From Bacteroidota bacterium (GTDB lineage: Bacteria > Bacteroidota > Ignavibacteria > Ignavibacteriales > Ignavibacteriaceae), in contig JAEXTR010000343.1 of NCBI GenBank assembly GCA_023406915.1, forward strand, positions 1 through 35,250: 35,250 nt of DNA. Reading direction: 5' to 3'. Positions 16,163 through 25,696 of the stretch are shown in pieces. Within the stretch, counting starts at the first letter, position 1, and every line of letters begins with the position of its first letter. A program made the position numbers and the translations under genes. Under the pieces are notes generated by a model that saw only the letters and a list, made by a program, of their open reading frames with translations, was not told the origin of the DNA and did not search any database.

Positions 16163-17273
16163 CTGATCGCAGGTATTTTTTTCGGTCAGTTAAAAATTTC
16201 TTCAACCTGGTGGCTTCCCTGTCAAGATCAAATCCACTTTTGCCAAGGAATAGATCGTTTTTGTGAGGTTCTCTTATCAGGCCAGATAAAGAATCTATTA
16301 CGGCAAAAAGAACATGCTCAGTCAAAACACTATCCCTGATCTGTACCATATAATTATGATACAGTGCAATTCCTTCTGGGCACTGTTTCAAGACATCGAT
16401 AATTTCATTTTTCCCATAGTAATCACCATCGGCAGATATATCATCCCACCTGTCGAAGTCCCAGGGAATAACATTAAACTTATTATCTGACATGCTTGTA
16501 TAGAGATAAAAGTTGTTATTAAAATTATCATGAAGCTTCAATGCGGCAGTGGCAGCATGATATCGCAGATATTGATTAATATCAATGATTTTGCTCAGAG
16601 ATTGATATGCCTGAATAGGGTTGGCAGAATCCACTGCCATCAACAGATCAGCAAGGGTACCAAAATTGTCATCCTCGGGATACTTTTTTTCAAAATTGTT
16701 TGAAATATTTGGTGACCCTTTGAGTGAAAACCTACCCTTAAACCCAAGCTGATACAATTCCTGTATATGAATCCCTTTTCGTACAAAGAAATCTTCCTTT
16801 ATCGGTTCGACAAGTACCGATAACAACTCAGCACCTTCGTTTATTTTTATCCGTACATACTTCTGTTTGAATGCAGGGAATCCCAGTTTACTATAGACAA
16901 GCTGAGCCACAGAGGTTTTCAGCATGGAATTATCCTCTGCCTGAGAGTTCAGATTAAATTCTTTCAGCCCCTCAATACTACTACCTCCTTGAAGGGCAAC
17001 CCGATAATTCCACCGAATGGTATATCGTGAGCTTGCTCCGGATGAGCGGATACGCCCAACTAACCTTCTGCCCTGATAATAAAACTCAGCCGTCACTGGT
17101 GCATCAATTGTTTTGTTGCCTAATAGTTGTTGGTATTCCTCTGGTTCAATAATGATTTGCAACAGCGGGACCTCTTCTCCTGGTTTCGTTGGATCATACT
17201 CCTCGATCTGGTCGCAACCGACGATAAACAGAATCAGAAAAGCAGTGATAACACTTTTCAGGTACTGATGCAT
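16152..17273 (-). CDS. CotH-kinase family lipoprotein
   Basis: A 373-residue secreted lipoprotein. The signal peptide ends 'LFIVGC' with lipidated C20. The body is a CotH domain, an atypical protein-kinase fold that phosphorylates extracytoplasmic proteins. Visible motifs are 'GRIRSSGASSRY' (nucleotide loop region), 'LKEFNLNSQAEDNSML', 'LKLHDNFNNNFYLY' (catalytic-loop-like) and 'NVIPWDFDRWD' (metal-binding, DFG-like). Length is near the family norm for domain-only members. It is the last gene of the PorU2-WecG-porin-CotH run, starting four bases after the porin stop. Its substrate is unknown; a T9SS cargo or the porin are possibilities from context only. Confidence 0.85.
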   Translation of the reverse strand: MHQYLKSVITAFLILFIVGCDQIEEYDPTKPGEEVPLLQIIIEPEEYQQLLGNKTIDAPVTAEFYYQGRRLVGRIRSSGASSRYTIRWNYRVALQGGSSIEGLKEFNLNSQAEDNSMLKTSVAQLVYSKLGFPAFKQKYVRIKINEGAELLSVLVEPIKEDFFVRKGIHIQELYQLGFKGRFSLKGSPNISNNFEKKYPEDDNFGTLADLLMAVDSANPIQAYQSLSKIIDINQYLRYHAATAALKLHDNFNNNFYLYTSMSDNKFNVIPWDFDRWDDISADGDYYGKNEIIDVLKQCPEGIALYHNYMVQIRDSVLTEHVLFAVIDSLSGLIREPHKNDLFLGKSGFDLDREATRLKKFLTDRKKYLRSVNP

Positions 17274-17277
17274 AAAT

Positions 17278-18276
17278 TCAGAAAGCTACCATGAGTTGAG
17301 CTACATAGAATGAAAGATCAGATGAATATACTGATGATGCACGGTTTTTTGAGAATCTAAGGTCTGCGTTTAACATCAATCTGGCATCCTTATTAAAATA
17401 GATATTCAGCCCGATCATGGACTGGATTACCTGTTCACCTGGGATTTGAACATCTGGCCGGAAAATTCCTAGCGTTATAACAGGTTCCAGGCTCTTTACT
17501 ACCATTTTTTTAATTTCAAATGTATAAGATGTGATCAATCTTCCACCGAACGAGTAAACAGTTTCATCCAAACCGATTTTCCTTCTTCGTAAACCCTCAA
17601 TCGGGTCCTGTACATAGGATAGTTCAAGATCAACGAGACTACGTTCACCAAATCTGCTAATATCTACTGCAAACCCATTGCAGCCAATTTCTCCATTATA
17701 ACTTCTTTGCATACGTTCATAGCTGAAACCAATATTGAGCAGTGGAAAGTGATACTGATATCTTACAATACCACCATAGTATTGAGAATTATCCTTATAC
17801 AATGACACATAATATGTCATCGGGATATCTTCCGGGTCATCCTCATCATGTTTTCTGTAAACCATCAGACTGACACTTCTTCCTGAATACCCAAGTTCAG
17901 ATAGCCTGTCCGCGGTATATGAATGATCAACCATGGGCAATTCTTCTGTATCATAAAGATTTTCAAAGCCGAATGGTTTTTTAAGCATACCAACCCTGAC
18001 CTGAAAGTCTTTGGAATACTCAAACTTTGCAGAGAACTCTCTGAGCCTAACCGAATTATCAGCTGAGTTCCCCCTGAAATCCAGTTGTGCATCGATATAT
18101 TTGCTAACCTTGTAGTCAGCCTGAAATTTACCTTCAAAATATGTCTTTTGATTATTTTCTCCGACGATTTCATGATTATAATGGATATAACCAGTAGCCC
18201 CATATCCTGAAAATTTAATCTCCTGGGCTGAAATAATACTTGTAAAAAGGAGAAGGGAGAGGAATATTTTGTTCAT
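17278..18276 (-). CDS. Outer-membrane porin-like beta-barrel protein
   Basis: 332 residues with a signal peptide ('MNKIFLSLLLFTSIISAQ') and alternating amphipathic strands. The start resembles phosphate-selective (OprP/OprO) type porins: 'IKFSGYGATGYIHYNHE', 'YFEGKFQADYKVSKYIDAQL', 'LREFSAKFEYSKDFQVRVGM', 'KKPFGFENLYDTEELP'. The final residues 'LSFYVAQLMVAF' form a last strand ending in phenylalanine, the barrel-assembly signal. It probably forms a channel in the outer membrane; specificity is unknown, as the basic arginine/lysine ladder of true phosphate porins cannot be judged by eye. It starts 11 bases after the WecG-type gene and is followed at four bases by cotH. Confidence 0.8.
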   Translation of the reverse strand: MNKIFLSLLLFTSIISAQEIKFSGYGATGYIHYNHEIVGENNQKTYFEGKFQADYKVSKYIDAQLDFRGNSADNSVRLREFSAKFEYSKDFQVRVGMLKKPFGFENLYDTEELPMVDHSYTADRLSELGYSGRSVSLMVYRKHDEDDPEDIPMTYYVSLYKDNSQYYGGIVRYQYHFPLLNIGFSYERMQRSYNGEIGCNGFAVDISRFGERSLVDLELSYVQDPIEGLRRRKIGLDETVYSFGGRLITSYTFEIKKMVVKSLEPVITLGIFRPDVQIPGEQVIQSMIGLNIYFNKDARLMLNADLRFSKNRASSVYSSDLSFYVAQLMVAF

Positions 18277-18287
18277 AACGTTTCGAT

Positions 18288-19037
18288 TTATGTCCTGTAC
18301 TTATATGCAATAACTTTTACAAAAAAGTGTGGAATACCAAGCAGGTACCGTTTCCATAGGCGTTTCGGGTCAATCCATAGCCGGTGTAACCATTCAATCC
18401 CAAACCGCTGCATCCAGATTGGGGCACGTGGCTTGAAATCTGTGAGGAATTCAAAAAAGCTGCCCACTGTGAGAGTGATCTTTGCATGTACTAATGATCT
18501 GTATTGGTGGTTAATCAGTTCCTGGGTGGGCGTCCCCAACCCTAGCATGAGAACACTTGCATTACTTTTATTAATTTGGGTTAGTATGTCTGGGGAAGGG
18601 GTATTGTCCCGGTCGAGGAATCCGGCTACTCTAAGATTTGGGAATTTTTTTGATAAAACTCCCGGCAAGAGTTGTATCGCCTTTGGGTCTCCGCCCCAAA
18701 AAAAGACTGAGTACCCCAGTTCTTCACACAAGGCAAGTACCTTATAGTTCAAGTCTGTGGCGTTTATGAAGTGACGAAAACCATGTCTGCCATAAAGCAT
18801 TTTTGATGCAAGGTACATTCCAATTCCATCTTCGTACCTGACATCTGAATCCAGAATCACTTGTTTCAAGCGTATATTTCTCTGCACTTCCATCAACAGA
18901 TAACTATTGATATATTGCACAGAAACCGGAGTGTCCGATTGAAGGCTTGTAGCGATTAAAGAAAGTATGTCATGATATCCAGCATCGATTACTGGGATAC
19001 CCATTAAATCCAGTTCAGAGAAATCAGAGATACTCAA
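18288..19037 (-). CDS. WecG/TagA/CpsF-family glycosyltransferase
   Basis: A 249-residue GT26 enzyme that adds a sugar (ManNAcA, ManNAc or glucose in known members) to an undecaprenyl-linked acceptor during surface polysaccharide synthesis. Family blocks: 'MGIPVIDAGYHDIL', 'RYEDGIGMYLASKML' (acceptor/catalytic aspartate region), 'YSVFFWGGDPKA', 'LMLGLGTPTQE', 'TVGSFFEFLTDFKPRAP' and the C-terminal 'WMQRFGIEWLHRLWIDPKR' that anchors to the membrane. The start used is a TTG four bases after the PorU2 stop; an in-frame ATG at residue 12 is an alternative. It is the only glycosyltransferase inside the PorU2 run, tying sugar assembly to the peptidase by operon. Confidence 0.92.
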   Translation of the reverse strand: MSISDFSELDLMGIPVIDAGYHDILSLIATSLQSDTPVSVQYINSYLLMEVQRNIRLKQVILDSDVRYEDGIGMYLASKMLYGRHGFRHFINATDLNYKVLALCEELGYSVFFWGGDPKAIQLLPGVLSKKFPNLRVAGFLDRDNTPSPDILTQINKSNASVLMLGLGTPTQELINHQYRSLVHAKITLTVGSFFEFLTDFKPRAPIWMQRFGIEWLHRLWIDPKRLWKRYLLGIPHFFVKVIAYKYRT

Positions 19038-19041
19038 AGAA

Positions 19042-22000
19042 CTATTTCACCACCGCTATCTTCTGAGTAACTATTTCATTCTTGTCGTCAGCCTTCATTA
19101 TGAATCTGGCAAAATAAACACCGTTTGCTATTGAGTCACCGTCTTGGTCTTTTCCATCCCAATAGATTCTGTTAAAGTCGTGCCTCAGATCAGTTTTTGG
19201 AATACTGATTTCTCTGATGAGTCTGCCGGCAATCGTATAGATTTTGATGAAAAATTCTTTGGGAATGGTGGTTAGTTTGAACGTGAAATATGTCTCATCT
19301 TTCATCGGGTTTGGATAATTATAGACATACGTCAGAGATGACTGAGATTCTACCGTAAATATCTTTTTAACACCAGATGTATCAGTAAATGAACCCGATG
19401 GATTCGTATACTGCACTTTTAATTGATACTTACCATCCTCTAACTCTGGTTTATACTGCACTTTTATTTTGGGATTGGCAGTATTAAATGAAGTAGTTAT
19501 CGAAGGATCATTGTGATAAATACGCGTATTATTCAGGAATATCTGAACAAGACCTGTATCAGCAGCTGTTAGTGCAGACGGATCATTATACACGACATCA
19601 ATAGTTGGTTTCGAAGAAACAAAATCACCGTCAAGGATATCAATATCATCAAAGGTAACGAATACTGAAGGGCGTGAAGTGTCTTGTGTGATCTTCAGTT
19701 CTCTACTGAAGGAATTATTATCTTCGTAGAGCTCTGAAACAGCATTTTGCGGATCGATTGTTACCACAAAAGTCATCTTATTTTGCTGTCCCACAGCTGT
19801 ATAGGTATGTGCAAACCGTTTCTTTGAGTTCTTCCCTAATGTATCAACCTGATAAGTAGCCAGTGTTGTCCGGGCATTATTTGGGTCAACGCCTTCTAAC
19901 ACCACCTGGAACTGCTTTGCCACAGAGAATCCGACATTATACACATCAAACATTACATCCACAGTCTCACCTTGCATAACCGAGTCCCTTGAGAGTGACA
20001 TTACCTGATAGTTAATTGCTAACTCAGGTAAGCCGTCAAAGTCAACAGCAGCCACTGCAAGAACTGGAGACTGCTTGAGATTGTTTGCATAGAAATTTGG
20101 CTGCAATCTGATGAATGGGTATTGCGTCGGATTAATTGAGGTCAACGAGAGTGCAGTATCAGCTGAAGTATGCTTCAGCAGCAATGCCTCACTTCCATCA
20201 TTCTTAATACCATACACATCGGTGATCAGTTTTGTGCCTGCGGGTAACTGACGTTTTATCGCCATTTCTCCCCAACGTGATGCCGGCCCGATTCTGGGGA
20301 ATTCTATGTGGCCGGAATCGGCGGGTATAGTTATTATCTTTTCTACTGTTGCTGGACCTGAAAAAAATATGTTTCGTTTTTCTGGAACTGAACCCATTGG
20401 GGCACCCTTTTTACCTAGCATACACCAGGATTCACGGTACTTGATTGAATCAGCATACAAGCTACCCATCTTTTCTAACGCTTTTCTTGCAATGGTTCCA
20501 GATACGAAACCAAGAACTGACTGCGCACCATCATCACAAATGGCAAATGCAACCACAGTGCCGTTTGGAAGAGAATCTATAAAACTATTTAATGCTGGTC
20601 CAGCTGTCGATGCTGGATAGAGGAAGTACCGGATTGAAGTGGGTTCAAGAGTTACCGTGTCTAAAACAGCCGCTGCCATACCCCAAAAGTATGTATTGGG
20701 TAATGTCTCTCTGTTATCAATGAGTAAAGAGACAAATGAGCCTTCGTACCAGCCTGCTGAAACCAGATTCAATTTGCGGGCTCTATCCGATAAACTCCAT
20801 AGCGACAATGAGGAATCATATCCAATATTAGTGCTTCCATAACCTTTTGCAGCATTCGAAGGCACATCGGCATACCACGTATATGGCACAGACTTATTAA
20901 GAAAGGACACAGACTCTGACCATTCCACTGATGGAATGTCTGGTTTTGTTTGCAGCCATAGTCTCTTATTAAGACTACCAGATGGGAAAGATATCCTCGT
21001 TGCCAACGAATCGTAGCTAATGACGGTTTCTGTACTATTCGAGAAAACAGCGGTAGTGTCAAGACGATATCGCATTTTCTGAATAGCGTTTGGCAGAAGA
21101 GATGTAGGATTAAGTACTGTAACATCATTTATAAGTGTCGAGTAATACGAATCCTGAAGCAAATTTCTTGTGCTAATTGAGTATACCGTATAGGTTATTG
21201 CAGTTTGATTATCACTTTTTGAATACTCATCTACAAGATTATCCGGGTCTATTACAATTCTCAGTTCATTCTGTCCAGGATACCCTTTTGCCGGAACCTG
21301 CAATCGCAAGGTGTCCTCAAGAGGTGGCGAAGCGATTTTTATATAATCGGTCGCGAACACAACCCCCTTATTTCGAAACTCAGTTTTCAGCGTGAGTGAG
21401 TCTTGAACTGGTGTACTACCACTGTTTTTTATTACAACTTTAAATAGTACTGAATCATAACTCTCATTAATATCCGTTTCCGGGAGATAAATATCTGATT
21501 CTGTAATTAAATAATTCGCTTTCTGAGGCAATCCTAACTGCACGATTGGATCACCAAACAACAAATTACAGTACAATAGAACTCTATTTACATCATTGAT
21601 GCCACTTTCCTGAAAGTTTTGAATCTTTGCCTCATAATGAGCTTTCCCCACTTCAATTACAGAGTCCTTGATCAATTTACTATAAAACAATCTGGGCATG
21701 CGAAGTGATGTTGAAAGATACCCCCAGCTCGTATTTCCAAGATAAGCTATGGCTTGACCATCTGTGAGATCTCTTACAAATAACTCACCAAAAGCATCAA
21801 TATCCGGTTCTGCAAACTTGCCCGTTGAGCAACCAAAATCCGAAATAAGTGGGTGTCGGTTATTAAACTTGTTCTTTAAATAGGATACTGAGTTAACTCC
21901 ATTATCCCATGTTTGAGTACCACTATGTCCAACATATGAAATATACACTCCCCCTTCTTGAATTGCATTATTTACAACAGCAAGAGAGAAGGGACCAAAA

Positions 22001-24411
22001 TTTGTTAATGGATTAACAGTTTTGTAAAAATGCTGTGCCCTTCCACCCAGGGGCTTCGCCAAATGCACATCTGTCATTACTGATTGATTAGCATTAAAAA
22101 TCTGTTGAAGCTCTCCGGTATTGTTCACATCACCGCCACTAAAAAACAATGCTGTTTTATTCCAAAAGTCCCTTGGTCGGGTTATATATGTCTCATGCTT
22201 TTGCTTGTATCTCAATACTTCTGCATCGGAATTAACCGGTATTCTTCCTACATACAATTGAGGAAAGACTGGGCTCAGATCTTCAAAGACAACAAACCAT
22301 GGATCACTTACAGGGTGCCCATACGTAAAAACATGATTTTGTTTCTTCTGTGCCGGTACAGGTGACCATTGTGATTTGTAATCATAAGTGGCATCACCCA
22401 CAAAAACAACATATGAAGGTTTTGGTGAAGTCCAATTAGAGAAGGCATATCTGATGAAATCCTTAGTGTTGATTGCAGAAGGTTGACCATACCCAAACTC
22501 ATCAATGATATCTTCTATGTACACAACACTGGTTCTGACATTATACCTGGACTTAATAAACTGGATATAGTCAGTCGCAACTGAAGGGAAACTCTTACTC
22601 GTGATGGCGATGTAATCACTTCCAACTGGGTTGCTCCTGATATTAGCAAATCTTTTCGATTGTATTAAAGTAGGTTTTATAATTCGATTGTCACCAACTA
22701 TATAATAGACATCATTCCCTTTTAATGTATCAGTAAATGTCAGCACTCCCTGAGAAATATTTGATGCGGAGATTTTCTTATATCCGTCGGTTACTTTATA
22801 AATAGTATAGGGGGAGTTTGAAACATTATATACCGCAACTACCCTTTCAGCTGCTGACACCGAATCTGGAATCGTAATTCGGATCGAGTCATTTACCATT
22901 TGATTGAATCGGTAGTAATCAACATCAACCCAGTCAAGCAACACCTGATAAAAATTCGCATTTGTCGGAAGACCATGTATCTTTACTGAATTGGTACCAT
23001 TGATTAAAATTGATGACTGCTGTGTGGTTTCAAGATTCACAGTCTGACGGTAATCAAATTTAATGGAATCGAGCACCGCAGAACCATTTACACTTATACC
23101 CATCAAATGTGAGTTAGTATAAACATCCGCAGCATTACTTATCCCCCTTGCTATGAACTTTGCAGATGTACCGGGGACTGGTGAATCAACCAAAAAGGAT
23201 GCAGATGCACTACCATTTTTACCAAAAGCAATCCACGTCCAAACCTTGTGCTCCTGCCACATTGGTAACTGAGTTGTTGCAGCAGTTGCATCATAGTACC
23301 ATAATCGCTGATCCCGCTCTAAATGAACCTTGGCTAAATGACTCTTTACCGTATCCTGCAATGAGGTGTTAAAAACACTCTTATAAAAAACCCGTTTCCC
23401 ATTTTCACCGCCCCAGGTAATCCAGGCAAATGATGTATCTGAGTACAAATCATAATAATTTAAGTAGTCTGACCCTTTGGGCACAATATCCCTATAGTTC
23501 GAAGATCCATAATTTTGTTGAGCAAAAAACTCAAAGTATTCATTTGGATCAAGCACAGCATCTTGATTACCCTGAAAGTGAAGAGGCTTCTCTTTGCCCT
23601 GATGCATGAATCGAATCGAACTTGGGTTTATGCTGCCAATGTCAATTCCATATCCAGACAAATCTTGCCCATAAATTCTATAAACGCCATCCTGTGCGAT
23701 CCCAATTTTCAGATAATCTTTAGAATAATCAATCCAATCTCCTGTTGAGTCCGCTGAAGTAAAAGTGGTTCTGAACTTTTCCGCTTCGCGCCAGTTAAGG
23801 ATAATTCCATCATAGCTAAACTTTTCTTTGGCATCTGACGGCGTTGAGCCACCCAAGAAAGGTGAATCATAATCTAATTTTAATACCCCTCGTGACAACT
23901 CAACTAGCTCTCTCTTTTTCCAATCATACTTATGCGTAGTAATTTTTAGCGCAACAACATAAAACTCTCTTATTCTGTGATATCCCTGCACTTCGATATT
24001 TGGTTTCTCAATTGATAAATCAGCATATAAGTCAGTATTTATCAGTGATGAATATTCATATAATGTTGAGTCTCCCAAATCAATCAGTGTTGGAGAATTT
24101 TTAATAATTACGTTCGAATATCGCTTTTCTTCCAACATTTCAATTCTGGGTGCAACCTTGGAACCAGGAGGAATCGCGATAAATACTATCTTGTGTGGCA
24201 AAACTGGCTTTCCACCTTCTGCCTCATTGTAGTGCTCAAAATAATCAAGTATCAATCCATCAGTGCCCTGAGTAATATTCATGTTTACCTGCGGAACTAC
24301 AAATTCAATTCGCAACCCCGTTTCAGAATCAGTATACTGTGTTATGTCTATCTGGGCATAGTTATTCATGTAAACCAAAACGACCGATATAAGAAAAACG
24401 AGTCTTTTCAT
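19042..24411 (-). CDS. porU2: PorU2-like C25 (gingipain-type) peptidase with T9SS sorting domain
   Basis: A 1789-residue secreted protein. Signal peptide 1-20. An N-terminal PorU-like beta region (about 20-590) contains 'YLKIGIAQDGVYRIYGQDL' and 'DPNEYFEFFAQ'. The peptidase C25 domain (about 598-990) has 'YIEDIIDEFGYGQPSA', 'YVVFVGDATYDYK', the catalytic histidine in 'YVGHSGTQTWDNG' (H829) and the catalytic cysteine in 'SDFGCSTGKF' (C861). Long beta-sandwich regions follow, two of them CARDB-like (about 1015-1110 and 1500-1600). The C-terminus has 'YNYPNPMKDETYFTF' and ends 'NEIVTQKIAVVK', a T9SS sorting domain. PorU proteins remove this sorting signal from cargo and join the cargo to surface polysaccharide. 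Whether this one is the sortase or a large cell-surface peptidase cannot be settled from sequence alone. It leads the run PorU2-WecG-porin-CotH. Confidence 0.9.
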   Translation of the reverse strand: MKRLVFLISVVLVYMNNYAQIDITQYTDSETGLRIEFVVPQVNMNITQGTDGLILDYFEHYNEAEGGKPVLPHKIVFIAIPPGSKVAPRIEMLEEKRYSNVIIKNSPTLIDLGDSTLYEYSSLINTDLYADLSIEKPNIEVQGYHRIREFYVVALKITTHKYDWKKRELVELSRGVLKLDYDSPFLGGSTPSDAKEKFSYDGIILNWREAEKFRTTFTSADSTGDWIDYSKDYLKIGIAQDGVYRIYGQDLSGYGIDIGSINPSSIRFMHQGKEKPLHFQGNQDAVLDPNEYFEFFAQQNYGSSNYRDIVPKGSDYLNYYDLYSDTSFAWITWGGENGKRVFYKSVFNTSLQDTVKSHLAKVHLERDQRLWYYDATAATTQLPMWQEHKVWTWIAFGKNGSASASFLVDSPVPGTSAKFIARGISNAADVYTNSHLMGISVNGSAVLDSIKFDYRQTVNLETTQQSSILINGTNSVKIHGLPTNANFYQVLLDWVDVDYYRFNQMVNDSIRITIPDSVSAAERVVAVYNVSNSPYTIYKVTDGYKKISASNISQGVLTFTDTLKGNDVYYIVGDNRIIKPTLIQSKRFANIRSNPVGSDYIAITSKSFPSVATDYIQFIKSRYNVRTSVVYIEDIIDEFGYGQPSAINTKDFIRYAFSNWTSPKPSYVVFVGDATYDYKSQWSPVPAQKKQNHVFTYGHPVSDPWFVVFEDLSPVFPQLYVGRIPVNSDAEVLRYKQKHETYITRPRDFWNKTALFFSGGDVNNTGELQQIFNANQSVMTDVHLAKPLGGRAQHFYKTVNPLTNFGPFSLAVVNNAIQEGGVYISYVGHSGTQTWDNGVNSVSYLKNKFNNRHPLISDFGCSTGKFAEPDIDAFGELFVRDLTDGQAIAYLGNTSWGYLSTSLRMPRLFYSKLIKDSVIEVGKAHYEAKIQNFQESGINDVNRVLLYCNLLFGDPIVQLGLPQKANYLITESDIYLPETDINESYDSVLFKVVIKNSGSTPVQDSLTLKTEFRNKGVVFATDYIKIASPPLEDTLRLQVPAKGYPGQNELRIVIDPDNLVDEYSKSDNQTAITYTVYSISTRNLLQDSYYSTLINDVTVLNPTSLLPNAIQKMRYRLDTTAVFSNSTETVISYDSLATRISFPSGSLNKRLWLQTKPDIPSVEWSESVSFLNKSVPYTWYADVPSNAAKGYGSTNIGYDSSLSLWSLSDRARKLNLVSAGWYEGSFVSLLIDNRETLPNTYFWGMAAAVLDTVTLEPTSIRYFLYPASTAGPALNSFIDSLPNGTVVAFAICDDGAQSVLGFVSGTIARKALEKMGSLYADSIKYRESWCMLGKKGAPMGSVPEKRNIFFSGPATVEKIITIPADSGHIEFPRIGPASRWGEMAIKRQLPAGTKLITDVYGIKNDGSEALLLKHTSADTALSLTSINPTQYPFIRLQPNFYANNLKQSPVLAVAAVDFDGLPELAINYQVMSLSRDSVMQGETVDVMFDVYNVGFSVAKQFQVVLEGVDPNNARTTLATYQVDTLGKNSKKRFAHTYTAVGQQNKMTFVVTIDPQNAVSELYEDNNSFSRELKITQDTSRPSVFVTFDDIDILDGDFVSSKPTIDVVYNDPSALTAADTGLVQIFLNNTRIYHNDPSITTSFNTANPKIKVQYKPELEDGKYQLKVQYTNPSGSFTDTSGVKKIFTVESQSSLTYVYNYPNPMKDETYFTFKLTTIPKEFFIKIYTIAGRLIREISIPKTDLRHDFNRIYWDGKDQDGDSIANGVYFARFIMKADDKNEIVTQKIAVVK

Positions 24412-24456
24412 AGCAAAACTTTCGCTGCAATTGATTGATGTATAGTTCTTATGAGG

Positions 24457-24520
24457 AGCTCTTTTATAATATTGAGAGCTGAGAAACTCCGTGCACTGAT
24501 TCTGCGTTGTTGCGGAGTTT
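24457..24520. terminator. Two stem-loops between glycosyltransferase end and porU2 start
   Basis: Hairpin A: AGCTCT (24457-24462) with AGAGCT (24475-24480), 12-base loop. Hairpin B: AAACTCCG (24484-24491) with CGGAGTTT (24513-24520), 21-base loop. They fill the 108-base gap after the flippase/glycosyltransferase run. They could end that transcript, at least in part, before porU2. Neither has the compact GC stem plus T-run of a classic terminator. Confidence 0.35.
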
Positions 24521-25647
24521 TATCTATCATACAGATAGAGCTTTTTCATCATCTTGATAAAATTAAAACGTGGATTATTTTCAACAAAGTAATTGTAGGC
24601 TTCTTTTCCCATTTTAAGCCTTACATCCTCTTGCGATATAAGAATGTTTAGGTAGTTAATTCCTTCCATAATATTGTCTCTATTAAAGACGAATCCCCCC
24701 TGACTTGACATAAGCACCTCTTCAATTCCACTGACCTTTGTTGCAACTATCGGTTTGCCAGCTGCCATTACCTCCCAGAGCACTAATGGGAAGCCCTCAT
24801 AATCAGAGGTTAAAATGAAAGCATCAATATACTGAAATATTCTGCGTACATCCTGACGGTATCCTAAAAACCATACATCCTGATATTCTGAGTATGCTTC
24901 CTTGTAATAATTCAGATACTCCCCCTCACCAATGACTAACAAGATGGTACTTGAAGATTTTCTAACGCTCTTATACATTTCAAGACATCGATCGACTCGT
25001 TTTTGTGGTAAGATCCTTCCTGTGAAACAAAGAACAACAACCCCATCATCCTTCATTCTTTGTATTCTTGAGTATATCTCATCATCATTATCATTTGAAC
25101 TATCCTGATGAATACTTTCTGCACCAGGACTTCCAACAACAACGTCAGAAAAGTATGGCATTTCGGACTGCAGATAGATTTTATTGGGATCTGAAGGAGC
25201 AATTGCAGTAATCTTATTAAGCTTAAGGAGCAATATTAGTAATGCTCTTAATACCATCTGCCAGGAAGACGCATAATACTCAGATTTTATTAGTTGACCA
25301 TGGAAGTGAAATATTAGCTTCTTTTTGAGAAATACATTGGTAATCAGACTTATAAGAAGTGGTTTCAGAGCATGTGTATGGACAACATCTGCGTTACTAC
25401 TTCTTATGACATTCATATAATTTAGAATTGCCTTCAGTGGTACTTTTTTTCGCATCCCTTTTACAGGTTTACCGATGTATCCATTCTTCTCGATAGCAAC
25501 TGAAACCTCTGATTCCTCTTCGTATAGAATAATATGATGAAAAGTACCATCATTTGTCTCGTCAATAATTGCTCTTATTGTATTAAATATACCATCTGAG
25601 CGGCCTGTCAGGTCTTTGGTAAAATGAACTATAACTTTTTTATTCAC
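24520..25647 (-). CDS. Glycosyltransferase family 4 (surface polysaccharide)
   Basis: 375 residues, GT-B fold. The start codon is GTG ('VIVHFTKDLTGRSDGIFNTI' follows). The N-terminal domain has 'VVHTHALKPLL' and 'LIFHFHGQLIKSEYY'. The C-terminal donor domain has 'LCFTGRILPQKRVDRCLEMY', 'LLVIGEGEY', and the sugar-nucleotide E-x7-E region 'SDYEGFPLVLWEVMAAGKPI', then 'GIEEVL'. It probably extends a lipid-linked oligosaccharide exported by the flippase two genes upstream. It lies 49 bases after the preceding glycosyltransferase gene. The donor and acceptor sugars cannot be told. The stretch is visibly more AT-rich than glnS or the kinase genes, as polysaccharide genes often are. Confidence 0.9.
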   Translation of the reverse strand: MNKKVIVHFTKDLTGRSDGIFNTIRAIIDETNDGTFHHIILYEEESEVSVAIEKNGYIGKPVKGMRKKVPLKAILNYMNVIRSSNADVVHTHALKPLLISLITNVFLKKKLIFHFHGQLIKSEYYASSWQMVLRALLILLLKLNKITAIAPSDPNKIYLQSEMPYFSDVVVGSPGAESIHQDSSNDNDDEIYSRIQRMKDDGVVVLCFTGRILPQKRVDRCLEMYKSVRKSSSTILLVIGEGEYLNYYKEAYSEYQDVWFLGYRQDVRRIFQYIDAFILTSDYEGFPLVLWEVMAAGKPIVATKVSGIEEVLMSSQGGFVFNRDNIMEGINYLNILISQEDVRLKMGKEAYNYFVENNPRFNFIKMMKKLYLYDR

Positions 25648-25696
25648 TTATAAGCCACTTTATGAATTATGGTCATCTATACTGCCTGTATTTAAC

